The notes under the pieces: generated by a model
The model's database searches: none
What the model was told of the DNA's origin: nothing
Seen by the model: the letters and a program-made list of their open reading frames with translations, nothing else
Shown: in pieces, positions 7,110 to 16,637 of the stretch
Layout of the letters: each line of letters opens with the position of its first letter
How positions within the stretch are numbered: the stretch's first letter is position 1
Assembly (NCBI GenBank): GCA_027314515.1
Contig: DAHVAR010000229.1
Location: 1 to 34,982 of the forward strand
Source of the DNA: Actinomycetota bacterium
GTDB taxonomy: Bacteria; Actinomycetota; Actinomycetes; Streptosporangiales; Streptosporangiaceae
Direction: 5' to 3'
Length of the DNA stretch: 34,982 bases
Position numbers and translations under genes: made by a program

Positions 7110-9511
7110 GCCATGCCTCCGCTCTGCTCGCTCCCCTGTGCTGGCTGACCCTGTGCTGGCTGACCATGGGCTGCCTGGATCGCCCGCCAGACTCGCTCCG
7201 GCGTGCACGGCATAGTGACGTCCTGGACGCCAAGCGGCCGGAGCGCGTCCACGATCGCGTTGACCACGGCCGGCGTCGACGCGATCGTGCCCGCCTCGCC
7301 GACGCCCTTGACGCCGAGCCGGTTGCTGGCAGGCGTCGTCGTGCGCTCGGTCCGGTACGACGGGAGGTCGGCGGCCGATGGCACCAGGTAGTCGGCCAGC
7401 GTCGTAGTGACGAGGTTGCCCGCCTCGTCGTAGACGCCCTCCTCGTAGAGCGCCTGGGCGATGCCCTGCGCGATGCCGCCGTGCACCTGCCCCTCCACGA
7501 TCAGCGGGTTCACCACCACGCCGACGTCATCGACGGCAACGTAGCTGCGGATGTGCACGAACCCGGTCTCGGTGTCGACCTCGGTCGCGCACAGGTGCGT
7601 ACCGTGCGGGAAGGAGAAGTTGTCCGGGTCATAGGTGGCGTCGGAGTCCAGCGAGGGCTCGACGCCCTCGGGCAGCGCGTGCGCCGCGAAGGTCGCTAGC
7701 GCGACCTCCTGGATCGTCTTGCTCGCCTCCGGGTCGCCCCTGACCGAGAACCGCCCGGCCGAGAACTCCAGGTCGTCAGCCGACGCTTCCAGCATGGCCG
7801 CGGCAATGATCTTGGCCTTCGCGACCACCTTGTCGCACGCGCTGACCAGGGCCAGGCCGCCAACCGCGAGTGAGCGGGAGCCGTAGGTGTCCATGCCCTT
7901 GGGCGAGACCTGAGTGTCGCCGTGCAGCACCCGGATGTCTTCGAACGGCACCCCGAGCTGGTCGGCCACTATCTGGCTCCAGGCCGTCTCGTGGCCCTGA
8001 CCATGCGCGCTGGACCCGGTGACCACCTCGACCTTGCCGGTGGGCAGCATCCGGATCGCCGCGTGCTCCCAGCCGCCCGCGCCGTAGGAGAGCGAGCCGA
8101 GCACCCGGGAGGGGGCCAGGCCGCACATCTCGGTGAAGGTGGAGATGCCGATCCCGAGCCGCACCTTGTCGCCGCGCTCGTTGCGCAGCCGCTGCTCCGC
8201 ACGCAGCCCGTCGTAGTCGAACAGCTCTCTGGCCTTGGCCGTGGCCGCCTCGTAGTTGCCCGAGTCGTAGGTCAGCCCGCAGATGGTCGTGTACGGGAAT
8301 TCCTCGTGCTTGATCCAGTTCCGCTCGCGCAACTCCAGCGGCTCGATGCCGAGCTCGGCCGCGAGTTCGTCCATGATGCGCTCGATCGCGAACGTCGCTT
8401 CCGGCCGGCCCGCGCCGCGATAGGCGTCGGTCGGCATCTTGGTGCTGAAGACCCCGGTGCACTTGAACGAGTACGCGTCCATCTTGTAGATGGCCGGGAA
8501 CATGAACGCGCCCAGGAGCGGCACGCCGGGCGTGACCAGCATCAGGTACGCGCCCATGTCGGCGAGCAGGTCAACGGACAGACCGCGGATCCGGCCGTCG
8601 GCTTCCGCGGCGATCTTGATCTGCTGCCACTGGTCCCGGCCGTGGTGCACGGTCAGGTTGCCCTCGGTGCGGGTCTCGGCCCACTTCACCGGCTTGCCGA
8701 TCTTGCGGCCGATCAGCACCGCGAGCACTTCCTCGGCGGTCACCTGGAGCTTGGAACCGAAGCCACCGCCCACGTCGGGGGCGATAACCCGCACGTTCTG
8801 CTCGGGTATGCCGAAGAACGCCGACAGCGCGAACCGCAGTACGTGCGGAATCTGCGTGGCCGACCACAGCGTGACCTCGTCGCCAACCCACTGCGCTACC
8901 ACCGCGCGCGGCTCCATCGCGCACGGGATCAGCCGCTGCTGCCGGTACGTCCGCTCCAGCACGACCGGCGCATCGCTGAAGGCCGCGTCCACGTCACCGT
9001 TGGCGAAGACCCATTCATAACTCTTGTTGCCGGCCTCGTGCACCTTCGGCGAGCCCGGATCGAGCGCTGTGCGGATATCCAGCACCGGGGGCAGCGGCTC
9101 GTAGTCCACGTCGATCGAGGCCAGTGCGTCAGCCGCGGCGTACCTGTCGCGCGCCACCACGACCGCGACTGCCTCGCCGACGTAGCGAACCTCGTCGACG
9201 GCCATCGGCGGGTGCGGCGGGATGACGATGTCCGGGGTCACCGGCCACGCGCATGGCAGGCTGCCCTGCTCGGCGGCGAAATCGGCACCGGAGAAAGCGG
9301 CGATCACGCCGGGCTGGCCGAGCGCACCGCTGACGTCCACCCTGGTGATCTTCGCGTGCGCGTACGGGCTGCGCAGGAACGCCAGGTGCAGCATTCCGGT
9401 CAGCTTGATGTTGTCCGTCCAGTTGGTCTGGCCGGTGAGCAGCTTGGCGTCTTCCTTGCGGAGCCTCGCCTTGCCGAGTTCGGCGGTCGGCGCGTCGACT
9501 GTCGCGGTCAC
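7106..9511 (-). CDS. coxL: CO dehydrogenase-type large subunit, form II signature (molybdopterin)
   Basis: This 801-residue molybdopterin-binding catalytic subunit of the xanthine oxidase family carries DVGGGFGSK (about 246-254), the active-site loop AYRGAGR (363-369), and the catalytic-glutamate region [10 protein letters not shown] near the C-terminus. AYRGAGR is the form II signature; proven form I CO dehydrogenases carry AYXCSFR. CO oxidation is therefore not established, and an aldehyde or other hydroxylase substrate is possible. The start is GTG 9511, overlapping the coxS stop as GTGA. A longer reading to 9574 would lie inside coxS. The C-terminal tail holds a duplicated GQPAQ encoded by a 15-bp direct repeat (about 7136-7165). 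Confidence 0.9.
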   Translation of the reverse strand: MTATVDAPTAELGKARLRKEDAKLLTGQTNWTDNIKLTGMLHLAFLRSPYAHAKITRVDVSGALGQPGVIAAFSGADFAAEQGSLPCAWPVTPDIVIPPHPPMAVDEVRYVGEAVAVVVARDRYAAADALASIDVDYEPLPPVLDIRTALDPGSPKVHEAGNKSYEWVFANGDVDAAFSDAPVVLERTYRQQRLIPCAMEPRAVVAQWVGDEVTLWSATQIPHVLRFALSAFFGIPEQNVRVIAPDVGGGFGSKLQVTAEEVLAVLIGRKIGKPVKWAETRTEGNLTVHHGRDQWQQIKIAAEADGRIRGLSVDLLADMGAYLMLVTPGVPLLGAFMFPAIYKMDAYSFKCTGVFSTKMPTDAYRGAGRPEATFAIERIMDELAAELGIEPLELRERNWIKHEEFPYTTICGLTYDSGNYEAATAKARELFDYDGLRAEQRLRNERGDKVRLGIGISTFTEMCGLAPSRVLGSLSYGAGGWEHAAIRMLPTGKVEVVTGSSAHGQGHETAWSQIVADQLGVPFEDIRVLHGDTQVSPKGMDTYGSRSLAVGGLALVSACDKVVAKAKIIAAAMLEASADDLEFSAGRFSVRGDPEASKTIQEVALATFAAHALPEGVEPSLDSDATYDPDNFSFPHGTHLCATEVDTETGFVHIRSYVAVDDVGVVVNPLIVEGQVHGGIAQGIAQALYEEGVYDEAGNLVTTTLADYLVPSAADLPSYRTERTTTPASNRLGVKGVGEAGTIASTPAVVNAIVDALRPLGVQDVTMPCTPERVWRAIQAAHGQPAQGQPAQGSEQSGGMA

Positions 9512-9975
9512 TGGGTCACCCCCGCCTCCGCCGCGCGCTTGACGGCGCGGACGATGTTCTCGTAGCCGGTGCACCGGCAGAGGTTGCCCTCCAGGCCGTC
9601 CCGGATCTCCTCCTCGGTCGGATGCGGGTTATCGCGGAGCAAGTCCGTGGTCGCCATGATCATGCCGGGCGTGCAGTACCCGCACTGCAGAGCGTGCTCC
9701 TCGTGGAAGGCTCGCTGCACCGGATGCAGCTCGCCGTTTGCCAGGCCTTCAATGGTCGTCACGTCGGACCCGTCTGCCTGCACCGCCAGAACTGAGCAGC
9801 TCTTGACCGATTGCCCGTCCATCAGGACCGTGCACGCACCACAGTTCGAGGTGTCGCAGCCAATCGGCGTACCGGTCTTGCCGATGACTTCCCTGAGATA
9901 ATGGACGAGCAGCAAGCGAGGTTCGACTTGGTCGACGTACTTAACGCCGTCAACCGTGACGGTGATGTGCGTCAT
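9508..9975 (-). CDS. coxS: CO dehydrogenase-type small (2Fe-2S) subunit
   Basis: This 155-residue iron-sulfur subunit carries two 2Fe-2S clusters. The plant-ferredoxin-type set is C40, C45, C48 and C60 (CDTSNCGAC, then SC). The C-terminal helical domain has C98, C101, C133 and C135 (CGYC, then NLCRCTGY). It relays electrons from molybdopterin to FAD. The start [10 protein letters not shown] at ATG 9973-9975 is chosen because GGAGGTG lies about 8-9 bases upstream; the upstream in-frame Met at 10017 has no support. It is the first gene of the S-L-M-G operon. The 9976-10184 leader should hold the promoter, but no clear -35/-10 pair was found. Confidence 0.92.
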   Translation of the reverse strand: MTHITVTVDGVKYVDQVEPRLLLVHYLREVIGKTGTPIGCDTSNCGACTVLMDGQSVKSCSVLAVQADGSDVTTIEGLANGELHPVQRAFHEEHALQCGYCTPGMIMATTDLLRDNPHPTEEEIRDGLEGNLCRCTGYENIVRAVKRAAEAGVTQ

Positions 9976-10184
9976 TCGCTGACACCTCCGGGGACATGGC
10001 AGATGCGCCTTAGCCAAACCTAGGTCGGCGGAACGCGCCGCACCAGTCCCTCGTGTCGCAATTAACGAGTTACGTGATGCGAAGTCACCGATAACCGGCC
10101 CGCTTGGCGCTGCGAGGCTCCGCCGGAAGGAACTTTACCGCCGGGAACGCGCGGTCTCGGCTGCCGGCTTGCCGCCGCGCGGCG

Positions 10185-10916
10185 TTATCCGGTCTGCAGG
10201 ACCTGAAATGCCTCCGCAAGCCGGCCGTCGGGCAGCCCGGCTTGCGCTGCGGCCCGGCTCAGCCAGCCGCGCAGGAAATCCTCCAGCCCGTCCGGGTCGC
10301 TGATCTGGCTGACGTGACAGCGCAGCGCTGCTACCTTCCGCGCGAAGGTGTCGGTGATGTCGACGTAAGTCGTTGGCGCCGGGCTGCCGGCAATCCAGAC
10401 CTCGCGCACGGTCCACGGCTCGAGCTTCTCCTCGGCCAGCAGTTCCGGAAAGGCGAACGGGTTGCGGGAGTCCGGGTAGACAGCGTCCAGGGCAGCCGAG
10501 CCTGCGGCCCGGTGATCGGGGTGGCTAGCGCCCGTGCGGGCGTAATTGCGTTCCGGTGACTGGCATACGACCCGGTCCGGGCGCAGCAGCCTGATGACCC
10601 TTGCGAGGTCACGGCGCAGCCCCATCGTGGCCTCGACGCGGCCATCCGGGTAGCCAAGGAAGTGCAGGTCATGCACGCCCACCTGCTTGGCGGCCGCAGT
10701 CTGCTCTGCCTGCCTGACCGCCGCCATCTCGGTGCGGGACACTGCCGGGTCGCTGCCCCCGGCCTCGCCGTCGGTGACAATGCAGTAAGTCACCTCGAGC
10801 CCGGCGTCGGTCCACTGCGCGATCGTGCCCGCTGCGCCGAAGTCAACGTCGTCCGGGTGTGCCGTTATTACCAGGACGCGGGCAACCTTCTGATCCTCAG
10901 CCACCTTCTGCTCCAT
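10185..10916 (-). CDS. PIG-L family N-acetyl-sugar deacetylase-like protein
   Basis: This 243-residue member of the PIG-L/LmbE zinc-hydrolase family has the metal-binding AHPDD motif near the N-terminus (residues 19-23, then VDFGAAG) and a second histidine cluster, SHPDHRAAG. Relatives include MshB and Mca of mycothiol metabolism and other N-acetylglucosaminyl deacetylases. The sequence does not decide which; it is shorter than typical MshB or Mca (about 290-300 residues). It is divergent from kynureninase with a 111-bp gap. The start ATG has only a weak upstream GAAGAA. Confidence 0.85.
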   Translation of the reverse strand: MEQKVAEDQKVARVLVITAHPDDVDFGAAGTIAQWTDAGLEVTYCIVTDGEAGGSDPAVSRTEMAAVRQAEQTAAAKQVGVHDLHFLGYPDGRVEATMGLRRDLARVIRLLRPDRVVCQSPERNYARTGASHPDHRAAGSAALDAVYPDSRNPFAFPELLAEEKLEPWTVREVWIAGSPAPTTYVDITDTFARKVAALRCHVSQISDPDGLEDFLRGWLSRAAAQAGLPDGRLAEAFQVLQTG

Positions 10917-11027
10917 CTGTTCTTCGGATACGGTCCGATCCTAAGGTGGCCCTCCCGCCTGGCAGCGTGCTGGTGTTACCCGGAGGCTGAGCCGGGTACC
11001 GGGTGATCTGTCAGGCACTCAGTTAGG

Positions 11028-12299
11028 GTGGAAGCTGTGACGACTTTCTCGGCAGATCGGTCATATGCGCAGGTATTGGACGCCGCGGATCAGCTTGCGC
11101 CGTTCCGAGACAGGTTCGTCCGGCACGACCGGGAACTGATCTACCTGGACGGCAACTCCCTTGGTCCGCTGCCAGTGCGGACCCAGGCGCGGATCGCCGA
11201 GGTTGTCGACCAGGACTGGGGCGTTGGGCTGGTGCGGTCCTGGGACAAGTGGATCCAGCTGCCCCGCCAGGCTGGCGACATGCTGGGCGAGCACCTCGTC
11301 GGCGCCGCGCCCGGCCAGGTGATCGTCTGCGACTGCGTCACCGTCAACCTGTACAAGCTGGCGTGGGCCGCCGTGGACGCACGGCCGGGCCGGGACGTCG
11401 TCATCACCGACGACGACAATTTCCCGACGGACAGGTACGTGCTCCAGGGCATGGCCGCTCAGCGCGGCTGCGAGTTGCGCGTGATCCATACCGACATGGA
11501 TCACGGGATCAGCGAGGAGGCACTCGCCGAGGCCCTGGATGACCGCGTCGCCCTGGTCGCCCTGTCCCATGTCGCTTATCGCAGCGGCGGACTTGCCGAC
11601 ATGACCAAGCTCACCGATCTGATCCACCGGGCTGGCGCCCTGGTGCTCTGGGACTTGTGTCACTCGGTCGGTTCGGTCCCGGTCGAACTGGACGCATCCG
11701 GCGCTGACCTCGCCGTCGGCTGTACCTATAAGTACGTGAATGCCGGACCCGGCGCGCCCGGCTTTCTCTATGTGCGCGAGGACCTGCAGTCGCTGCTGCG
11801 CCAGCCCATCTGGGGCTGGTTCGGCCAGCATGACCAGTTCGCCATGGGCCCGCGCTATGACCCGGCGCCCGGCATCGACTCGTTCCTCACCGGCACTCCG
11901 AACATCATCGGGTCGGTGGCAGTCGAGGAAGGCGCCCGGTTGCTTGGCGAAGCCGGCCTTGCTGCCTTGCGGGCCAAGAGCATCGACCTGACCAGCTACC
12001 TGATCGCGCTTGCCGACGAATGGCTGATATCACTCGGGTTCATGATCGCCTCACCACGCGATGCGGCGCGGCGCGGCGGTCACGTCACCCTGCGCCACGA
12101 CGATGCCTGGCCCATCAGCCAGGCACTGATCAGGGCCGACGTGGTGGGCGATTACCGGACGCCCGACCGGCTGCGGCTCGCGCCCGTTCCCCTCACCACG
12201 AGCTTCACCGAAGTATTCGACGCCATGGACCGCCTGCGTGAGATCGCGGCCAGCAAGTCCTACGCCGACGTCCCGCTCGAGCAGCCCAGGGTCACCTGA
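11028..12299 (+). CDS. kynU: Kynureninase
   Basis: This PLP-dependent hydrolase of about 423 residues cleaves kynurenine to anthranilate and alanine in tryptophan catabolism. Recognisable segments are YLDGNSLGPLP near the N-terminus, the PLP-phosphate region DDDNFPTDRY, the Asp in LWDLCHSVGSVPV, the Schiff-base lysine in CTYKYVNAGPGAPGF (K235), and GTPNIIG. Two GTG starts are possible (11028 and 11037); GGGTGGA at 11026-11032 would suit 11037. No tryptophan dioxygenase or formamidase gene is adjacent, so its pathway partners lie elsewhere. It is followed by a 19-bp tandem repeat. Confidence 0.93.
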   Translation: MEAVTTFSADRSYAQVLDAADQLAPFRDRFVRHDRELIYLDGNSLGPLPVRTQARIAEVVDQDWGVGLVRSWDKWIQLPRQAGDMLGEHLVGAAPGQVIVCDCVTVNLYKLAWAAVDARPGRDVVITDDDNFPTDRYVLQGMAAQRGCELRVIHTDMDHGISEEALAEALDDRVALVALSHVAYRSGGLADMTKLTDLIHRAGALVLWDLCHSVGSVPVELDASGADLAVGCTYKYVNAGPGAPGFLYVREDLQSLLRQPIWGWFGQHDQFAMGPRYDPAPGIDSFLTGTPNIIGSVAVEEGARLLGEAGLAALRAKSIDLTSYLIALADEWLISLGFMIASPRDAARRGGHVTLRHDDAWPISQALIRADVVGDYRTPDRLRLAPVPLTTSFTEVFDAMDRLREIAASKSYADVPLEQPRVT

Positions 12300-12620
12300 C
12301 ACCAGGGTGCCTGACAACGGCCCGTGGCGGCCGACCTGAACCGGGTGCCTGACGGCGGGCCTGGTGCCTGACGGCGGGCCTGGTGCCTGACGGCGGGCCT
12401 GGTGCCTGACGGCGGGCCTGGTGCCTGACGGCGGGCCTGGTGCGTGCCCGCGCGGCAAGCTGACGCAGGCTGTGTCAGATCTTTAGGCTCCGGACGCTGC
12501 CGCGATAACCCCTCTTCCTCTCCCGCTGCTGGCGGCCACCGGAGCGGCACTGCGTTCCGCCGCCGCGTTCCGGCCCTACCTCGAGACGCGGGACTGGATC
12601 ACCATTCAGAAGGAGACCCC
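12300..12620. other. 321-bp intergenic region with minisatellite
   Basis: This gap between kynU and the isomerase-like gene holds a decayed repeat copy at about 12304-12325, five perfect 19-bp repeats (12344-12438), and the leader of the next gene with AAGGAG at 12610-12615. Open frames across it are repeat artefacts with PAVRHQ/ARRQAPG-like periodic translations. No convincing gene or clear promoter was seen. Confidence 0.7.
12344..12438. repeat. Five perfect 19-bp tandem repeats
   Basis: The unit GGTGCCTGACGGCGGGCCT repeats at 12344, 12363, 12382, 12401 and 12420 with no mismatch. A degenerate copy (GGTGCCTGACAACGGCC) lies upstream at about 12306, and a broken sixth copy begins at 12439. 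The period of 19 is not a multiple of three, which argues against selection as coding sequence. There are no spacers, so it is not CRISPR. It begins 44 bp after the kynU stop. Confidence 0.95.
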
Positions 12621-13409
12621 GTGACCGACCTGGCCACCATCGTGACCTCTCTCGGGCAGTGCTACGACGCCGTCGAGTCGCTGTCCGCGCGGCTGAGCAC
12701 TGACCAGTGGCGGGCGCGCTCGCTCTGCCCGGACTGGGACATGCGCGGCGTCGTCACGCACCTCGGCATGATGGAGCGTGTCATGACCGGCTGGCTGCCG
12801 GCCAGTGCCGGGGAAACTGCGCCGCTCGACCGGATCGGGCCGTATTTCGAGGAGGTCGCGGCGCTCGACGACAACGCCTTCGCGGCCCGGATCACTGACA
12901 TCTTCGCGGCCCGGCGCGCCGACTTGGCGGGCCTCACCGAGCACGATCTCCAGCTTCCGTCGTGGACGCCGATCGGGCCGCGCAGCTACGGCGGCTTCCT
13001 CGAGATACGGATCTTCGACTTCTGGGTGCACGAACGGGATATCACCACACCGCTCGGCTGGCCCACCGTCGACGGCGGCCCGCGCGCGGAGATCGCCCTG
13101 GGCCAAGTCGAGAGCTCGCTCGGTTACATCGTCGGCAAAAAGGTAGGGCTGCCGGACGGAGCCAGCATCGTCTTCCATCTGACCGGGCCCATCGTTCGCG
13201 ACTCGTTCGTCGTGGTGGACGGCCGGGCCGCGGTAGTTGATCATGTAGACCAGCCGGATGTCGAGTTGACCACCGACACCGTGACCTTCATCCAGCTCGC
13301 GGCCGGCCGCATCGACCCCCAGGCACAGATCGACGCGGGAAAGGTGAGCTGGACCGGCGACGACGAACTGGGCAATCTGGCAGCGCGCAACCTCAACTTC
13401 ACTATCTGA
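12621..13409 (+). CDS. Maleylpyruvate isomerase-family (mycothiol-dependent/DinB-like) protein
   Basis: This 262-residue protein has the MDMPI N-terminal (DinB-like) fold. Typical features are LCPDWDMRGVVTHLGMMERV and IFDFWVHERDI. H47, D133 and H137 are candidate metal ligands at the spacing seen in mycothiol-dependent maleylpyruvate isomerase. Family members use mycothiol as a thiol cofactor, but most remain of unknown substrate, and no gentisate-pathway genes are nearby. The start GTG 12621 has AAGGAG five bases upstream. A longer in-frame reading to 12444 would run into the tandem-repeat region and is rejected. Confidence 0.82.
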   Translation: MTDLATIVTSLGQCYDAVESLSARLSTDQWRARSLCPDWDMRGVVTHLGMMERVMTGWLPASAGETAPLDRIGPYFEEVAALDDNAFAARITDIFAARRADLAGLTEHDLQLPSWTPIGPRSYGGFLEIRIFDFWVHERDITTPLGWPTVDGGPRAEIALGQVESSLGYIVGKKVGLPDGASIVFHLTGPIVRDSFVVVDGRAAVVDHVDQPDVELTTDTVTFIQLAAGRIDPQAQIDAGKVSWTGDDELGNLAARNLNFTI

Positions 13410-13526
13410 CCGGCCGCTTCAGCGCGACTCACCCGGATCTGGCCGATCCGATGGGCGTGGCGACCCGCGAGCGCCGCCGCCGGTCCAGCGGCCTCCTGCC
13501 ACGCACCCGAGCCTGGGGTGATCGGC

Positions 13527-13552
13527 TAAACTTAGTTGCTGAGAAGCAAGCA
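13527..13552. promoter_or_regulatory. Candidate operator/promoter upstream of the MFS exporter
   Basis: TTGCT (13536-13540) and AGCAA (13545-13549) are inverted around GAGA. Extending the arms gives TTAGTTGCT against AGCAAGCAA, with 7 of 9 pairs complementary. It sits next to TAAACT (13527-13532), a possible -10. The layout suits a MarR- or TetR-type repressor site, but no regulator gene is adjacent. Confidence 0.3.
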
Positions 13553-13590
13553 AATGACCAGCGGTAACGGCACTGGAGGGCTCAGCAGGC

Positions 13591-14937
13591 GTGGCGCAGC
13601 CGATCAGCGGCGGCCCGGCCGCCCACGGTTTCTGGCGGTCCACCTTCTCATCCCTGAGAATCCCCAATTACCGGCTGTACTTCACTGGCCAGTCGATCTC
13701 CCTGGCCGGCACGTGGATGCAGATGACGGCCCAGTCCTGGCTGGTCCTCGTGCTCACCCGGTCCAGCACCGAACTGGGCCTCGTAGTGGCCCTGCAGACG
13801 GTGCCGGTGCTGCTGCTGGCTCCATACGGCGGCGTCGTCGCCGACCGCGCCGACAAGCGGCGGCTGATGATCGTGCTGCAGGTGGCCATGGGCTGCCAGG
13901 CTTTGGTGCTCGGCCTGCTGACCGTGCTCGGCGCGGTCAGGTTCTGGCAAGTCTGCCTGCTCGCGGTGATACTCGGGCTGAACAACGCCTTCGAGAACTC
14001 AGCCAGGCAAGCCTTCGTCCGCGAAATGGTCGGCCGGGATGAGTTGCGCAACGCGATCACGCTCAACTCGGTCACGGTGAACGCGGCTCGCGCGGTGGGT
14101 CCGGCCATCGGCGGGGTGCTGATCGCCACCGTCGGGGTAGGGGTGTGCTTCCTGGCCAATGCCGCCAGCTTCGCGGCGGTTGTCATCTCACTGCTCATCA
14201 TGAACACCGCAGCCCTCCAGCCCAGCCCGCCCGCGGTCCGGGCACGCGGGCAGTTGCGCGAAGGCCTCAGCTACGCGGCCAAGACGCCGGACATCGCCAT
14301 CCCGCTCGCCATGATGGGACTTGTCGGGATGCTGGCCTATGAATTCCAGGTATCGGTTCCGGTGCTGGCCAGGCAGAGCTTCCACGGCGGGTCGGAAGCC
14401 TACGGCTTCCTGACCGCTGCTATGGGGATAGGCGCGGTGGTCGGCGGCCTGTTCACCGCGGCGCGCGGGCGAACCGGGCTCCGTTCGATGATCATCGCCG
14501 GGGCCGGCTTCGGGCTGGCGATCATCGCCTGCGCGTTCGCTCCGGTGATCGGGCTCGCCTACGCCGCCATGCTGTTCGTCGGCTGGGCCAGCGTGTCGTT
14601 CATCGCGATCGGCAATTCGACGATCCAGCTTGCCTCCGCGCCGAGCATGCGCGGCCGCGCGCTCGCGCTCTGGCAAGTCGCCTTCCAGGGCACCACGCCG
14701 ATCGGCGGTCCGCTGATCGGATGGATCATCGCGATCGCCAGCCCCCGGATCGGGCTGGCGGTTGGCGGCGCGTCCTGCCTAGCCGCCGCGGCCGGCGGCT
14801 ACTGGCTGAGCCAGCGCTACCGGCGGCCGCCTGACGGCTCTAGCGCTGGCTGGCCCATTCAGAGCGCGACCGACGAGGACCCCGCCGACCAGTCCGCCAC
14901 CGCCCTCATCAGCCCAGCGGTCAATGCCCAGCCGTGA
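13591..14937 (+). CDS. MFS transporter (EntS/MFS_3-like exporter)
   Basis: This 448-residue protein has about 12 hydrophobic helices and the major-facilitator loop GGVVADRADKRRLM between helices 2 and 3. Other features are NSARQAFVREMV and NAITLNSVTVNAARAVGPAIGG, typical of the MFS_3 group that includes the enterobactin exporter EntS and many drug exporters. The last 45 or so residues form a polar tail with acidic and Ser/Ala stretches. The start GTG 13591 has GGAGGG ten bases upstream. The substrate is unknown. It is convergent with guaA. Confidence 0.87.
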   Translation: MAQPISGGPAAHGFWRSTFSSLRIPNYRLYFTGQSISLAGTWMQMTAQSWLVLVLTRSSTELGLVVALQTVPVLLLAPYGGVVADRADKRRLMIVLQVAMGCQALVLGLLTVLGAVRFWQVCLLAVILGLNNAFENSARQAFVREMVGRDELRNAITLNSVTVNAARAVGPAIGGVLIATVGVGVCFLANAASFAAVVISLLIMNTAALQPSPPAVRARGQLREGLSYAAKTPDIAIPLAMMGLVGMLAYEFQVSVPVLARQSFHGGSEAYGFLTAAMGIGAVVGGLFTAARGRTGLRSMIIAGAGFGLAIIACAFAPVIGLAYAAMLFVGWASVSFIAIGNSTIQLASAPSMRGRALALWQVAFQGTTPIGGPLIGWIIAIASPRIGLAVGGASCLAAAAGGYWLSQRYRRPPDGSSAGWPIQSATDEDPADQSATALISPAVNAQP

Positions 14938-15044
14938 CCCGCAGGCGGTTCTGCCAGCCTGGCGGCCAGAACTCAGTCCGGGCGTCGAGGCTGGGCGTGC
15001 GGAAGCGGGCGCTCGGCCCGTCGGCCGGGAGGCGAAGATTCCCG

Positions 15045-16628
15045 CTACTCCCATTCGATGGTGGCGGGCGGCTTGCTGGTGATGTCCAGGACCACCCGGT
15101 TGACCTGCGGCACCTCGTTGGTGATCCGGGTCGAGATCGTGGCCAGCACCTGCTCGGGCAGCCGCGCCCAGTCCGCGGTCATCGCGTCTTCGCTAGTGAC
15201 CGGCCTGAGCACGACGGGATAGCCGTAGCTGCGGCCGTCCCCCTGCACGCCGACGGAGCGGACGTCAGCCAGCAGCACCACCGGGCACTGCCAGATCTGC
15301 CGGTCCAGGCCCGCCGCGGACAGTTCGGCGCGAGCGATCGCGTCCGCCGCCGACACGATCGCCAGCCGGTCGGCCGTCACCTCGCCGACGATCCTGATCG
15401 CCAGGCCGGGGCCGGGGAAGGGCTGCCGCCAGACGATCTCGGCGGGCAGCCCGAGTTCGGTGCCGACCTGGCGCACCTCATCCTTGAACAGGTCGCGGAG
15501 CGGTTCGACGAGCTCGAAATTCAGGTCATCAGGCAGCCCGCCGACATTGTGGTGCGATTTGATGTTGGCGGTACCGGCACCGCCGCCAGATTCGACCACG
15601 TCCGGGTAGAGCGTCCCCTGGACCAGGAACGTGGCGGCATCGCTCTCGCCCGCTATCTCGCGCGCTGCCTGCTCGAACGCCCGGATGAACTGGCGGCCGA
15701 TGATCTTGCGCTTCCGCTCGGGATCGGCGACTCCGCTCAGCGCGGCCAGGAAGTCGCGAGCCGCGTCCACCACCTTGAGCTCGACGCCGGTCGCAGCCAC
15801 GAAATCCTTCTCGACCTGCTCGGCTTCGCCAGATCGCAGCAGCCCGTGGTCGACGAAGACGCACGTCAGCCGGGAGCCGATGGCGCGCTGGACGAGGGCC
15901 GCGGCGACCGCCGAGTCCACGCCGCCGGATAGCCCGCAGATCGCACGACCGTCGCCCACCTGGGCCGCGATCCGCTCGGTCTGCTCCTCGATGACACCGC
16001 GCATGGTCCAGGTCGGCGCGCAGCCGGCCGCTGCCAGGAAGCCCCGCAGCATCGCCATGCCGTGCTCGGTGTGCAGGACCTCGGGATGGAACTGCATGCC
16101 GTAGAGCCCGCGGTCTGGCGCCTCGGCTGCCGCTACCGGGGTCCCTGCCGTGGCGGCAGTGACACGGAAACCTGGCGGCGCGACAGCGCAGGTGTCCCCA
16201 TGCGACATCCAGACGCGCTGGGTGGCTGGCAGGCCGGCCAGCAGGACCCCGGCGTCAGCGGCGGCGCGAAGCTCGGTTGCCCCGTACTCCCCCGTTCCGG
16301 TATGCACGACCTTGCCGCCGAGATCGCGGACCATGAGCTGGAACCCGTAGCAGATGCCGAGGACCGGGACCCCGGCGGTGAGCAGGCCCGCCGGGGCAGG
16401 CGGAGCGCCAGCCGCATAGACCGAGGACGGGCCGCCGGACAGGATGATGGCGGACGGGCGGAGGGCCAGCATGTCCTGCGCGCTCATGGAATGCGGCACG
16501 ACCCGCGAGTAGACGTGGCACTCGCGGACTCGCCGGGCGATCAGCTGGGCGTACTGGGCGCCGAAGTCCACGACCAGAACAGGGCCGGCTTCCAGGTTCC
16601 CCGCACCGCCTTGATCGCCGTTCGCCAT
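15045..16628 (-). CDS. guaA: GMP synthase (glutamine-hydrolysing)
   Basis: This 527-residue enzyme converts XMP to GMP using glutamine and ATP. It has an N-terminal class I glutamine amidotransferase domain (SGGPSSVY, nucleophile C93 in [15 protein letters not shown]), an ATP-pyrophosphatase domain with the P-loop [10 protein letters not shown], and the C-terminal dimerisation domain ending [18 protein letters not shown]. The ATG at 16628 is nine bases after the stop of the upstream CNNM-type gene, so the two form an operon. The length is normal for the family. Confidence 0.97.
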   Translation of the reverse strand: MANGDQGGAGNLEAGPVLVVDFGAQYAQLIARRVRECHVYSRVVPHSMSAQDMLALRPSAIILSGGPSSVYAAGAPPAPAGLLTAGVPVLGICYGFQLMVRDLGGKVVHTGTGEYGATELRAAADAGVLLAGLPATQRVWMSHGDTCAVAPPGFRVTAATAGTPVAAAEAPDRGLYGMQFHPEVLHTEHGMAMLRGFLAAAGCAPTWTMRGVIEEQTERIAAQVGDGRAICGLSGGVDSAVAAALVQRAIGSRLTCVFVDHGLLRSGEAEQVEKDFVAATGVELKVVDAARDFLAALSGVADPERKRKIIGRQFIRAFEQAAREIAGESDAATFLVQGTLYPDVVESGGGAGTANIKSHHNVGGLPDDLNFELVEPLRDLFKDEVRQVGTELGLPAEIVWRQPFPGPGLAIRIVGEVTADRLAIVSAADAIARAELSAAGLDRQIWQCPVVLLADVRSVGVQGDGRSYGYPVVLRPVTSEDAMTADWARLPEQVLATISTRITNEVPQVNRVVLDITSKPPATIEWE

Positions 16629-16637
16629 GCGAGGAGT

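Noticed and set aside
7922-9565. A 547-codon open frame on the plus strand
   Set aside because: It lies wholly antisense to coxL, whose protein is unmistakable, and extends antisense into the 3' end of coxS. Long antisense frames are expected in GC-rich genes, and its translation shows no domain.
12344-12438. Possible CRISPR array
   Set aside because: The five copies are directly abutting with no spacer sequence, and no cas genes are present; this is a minisatellite.
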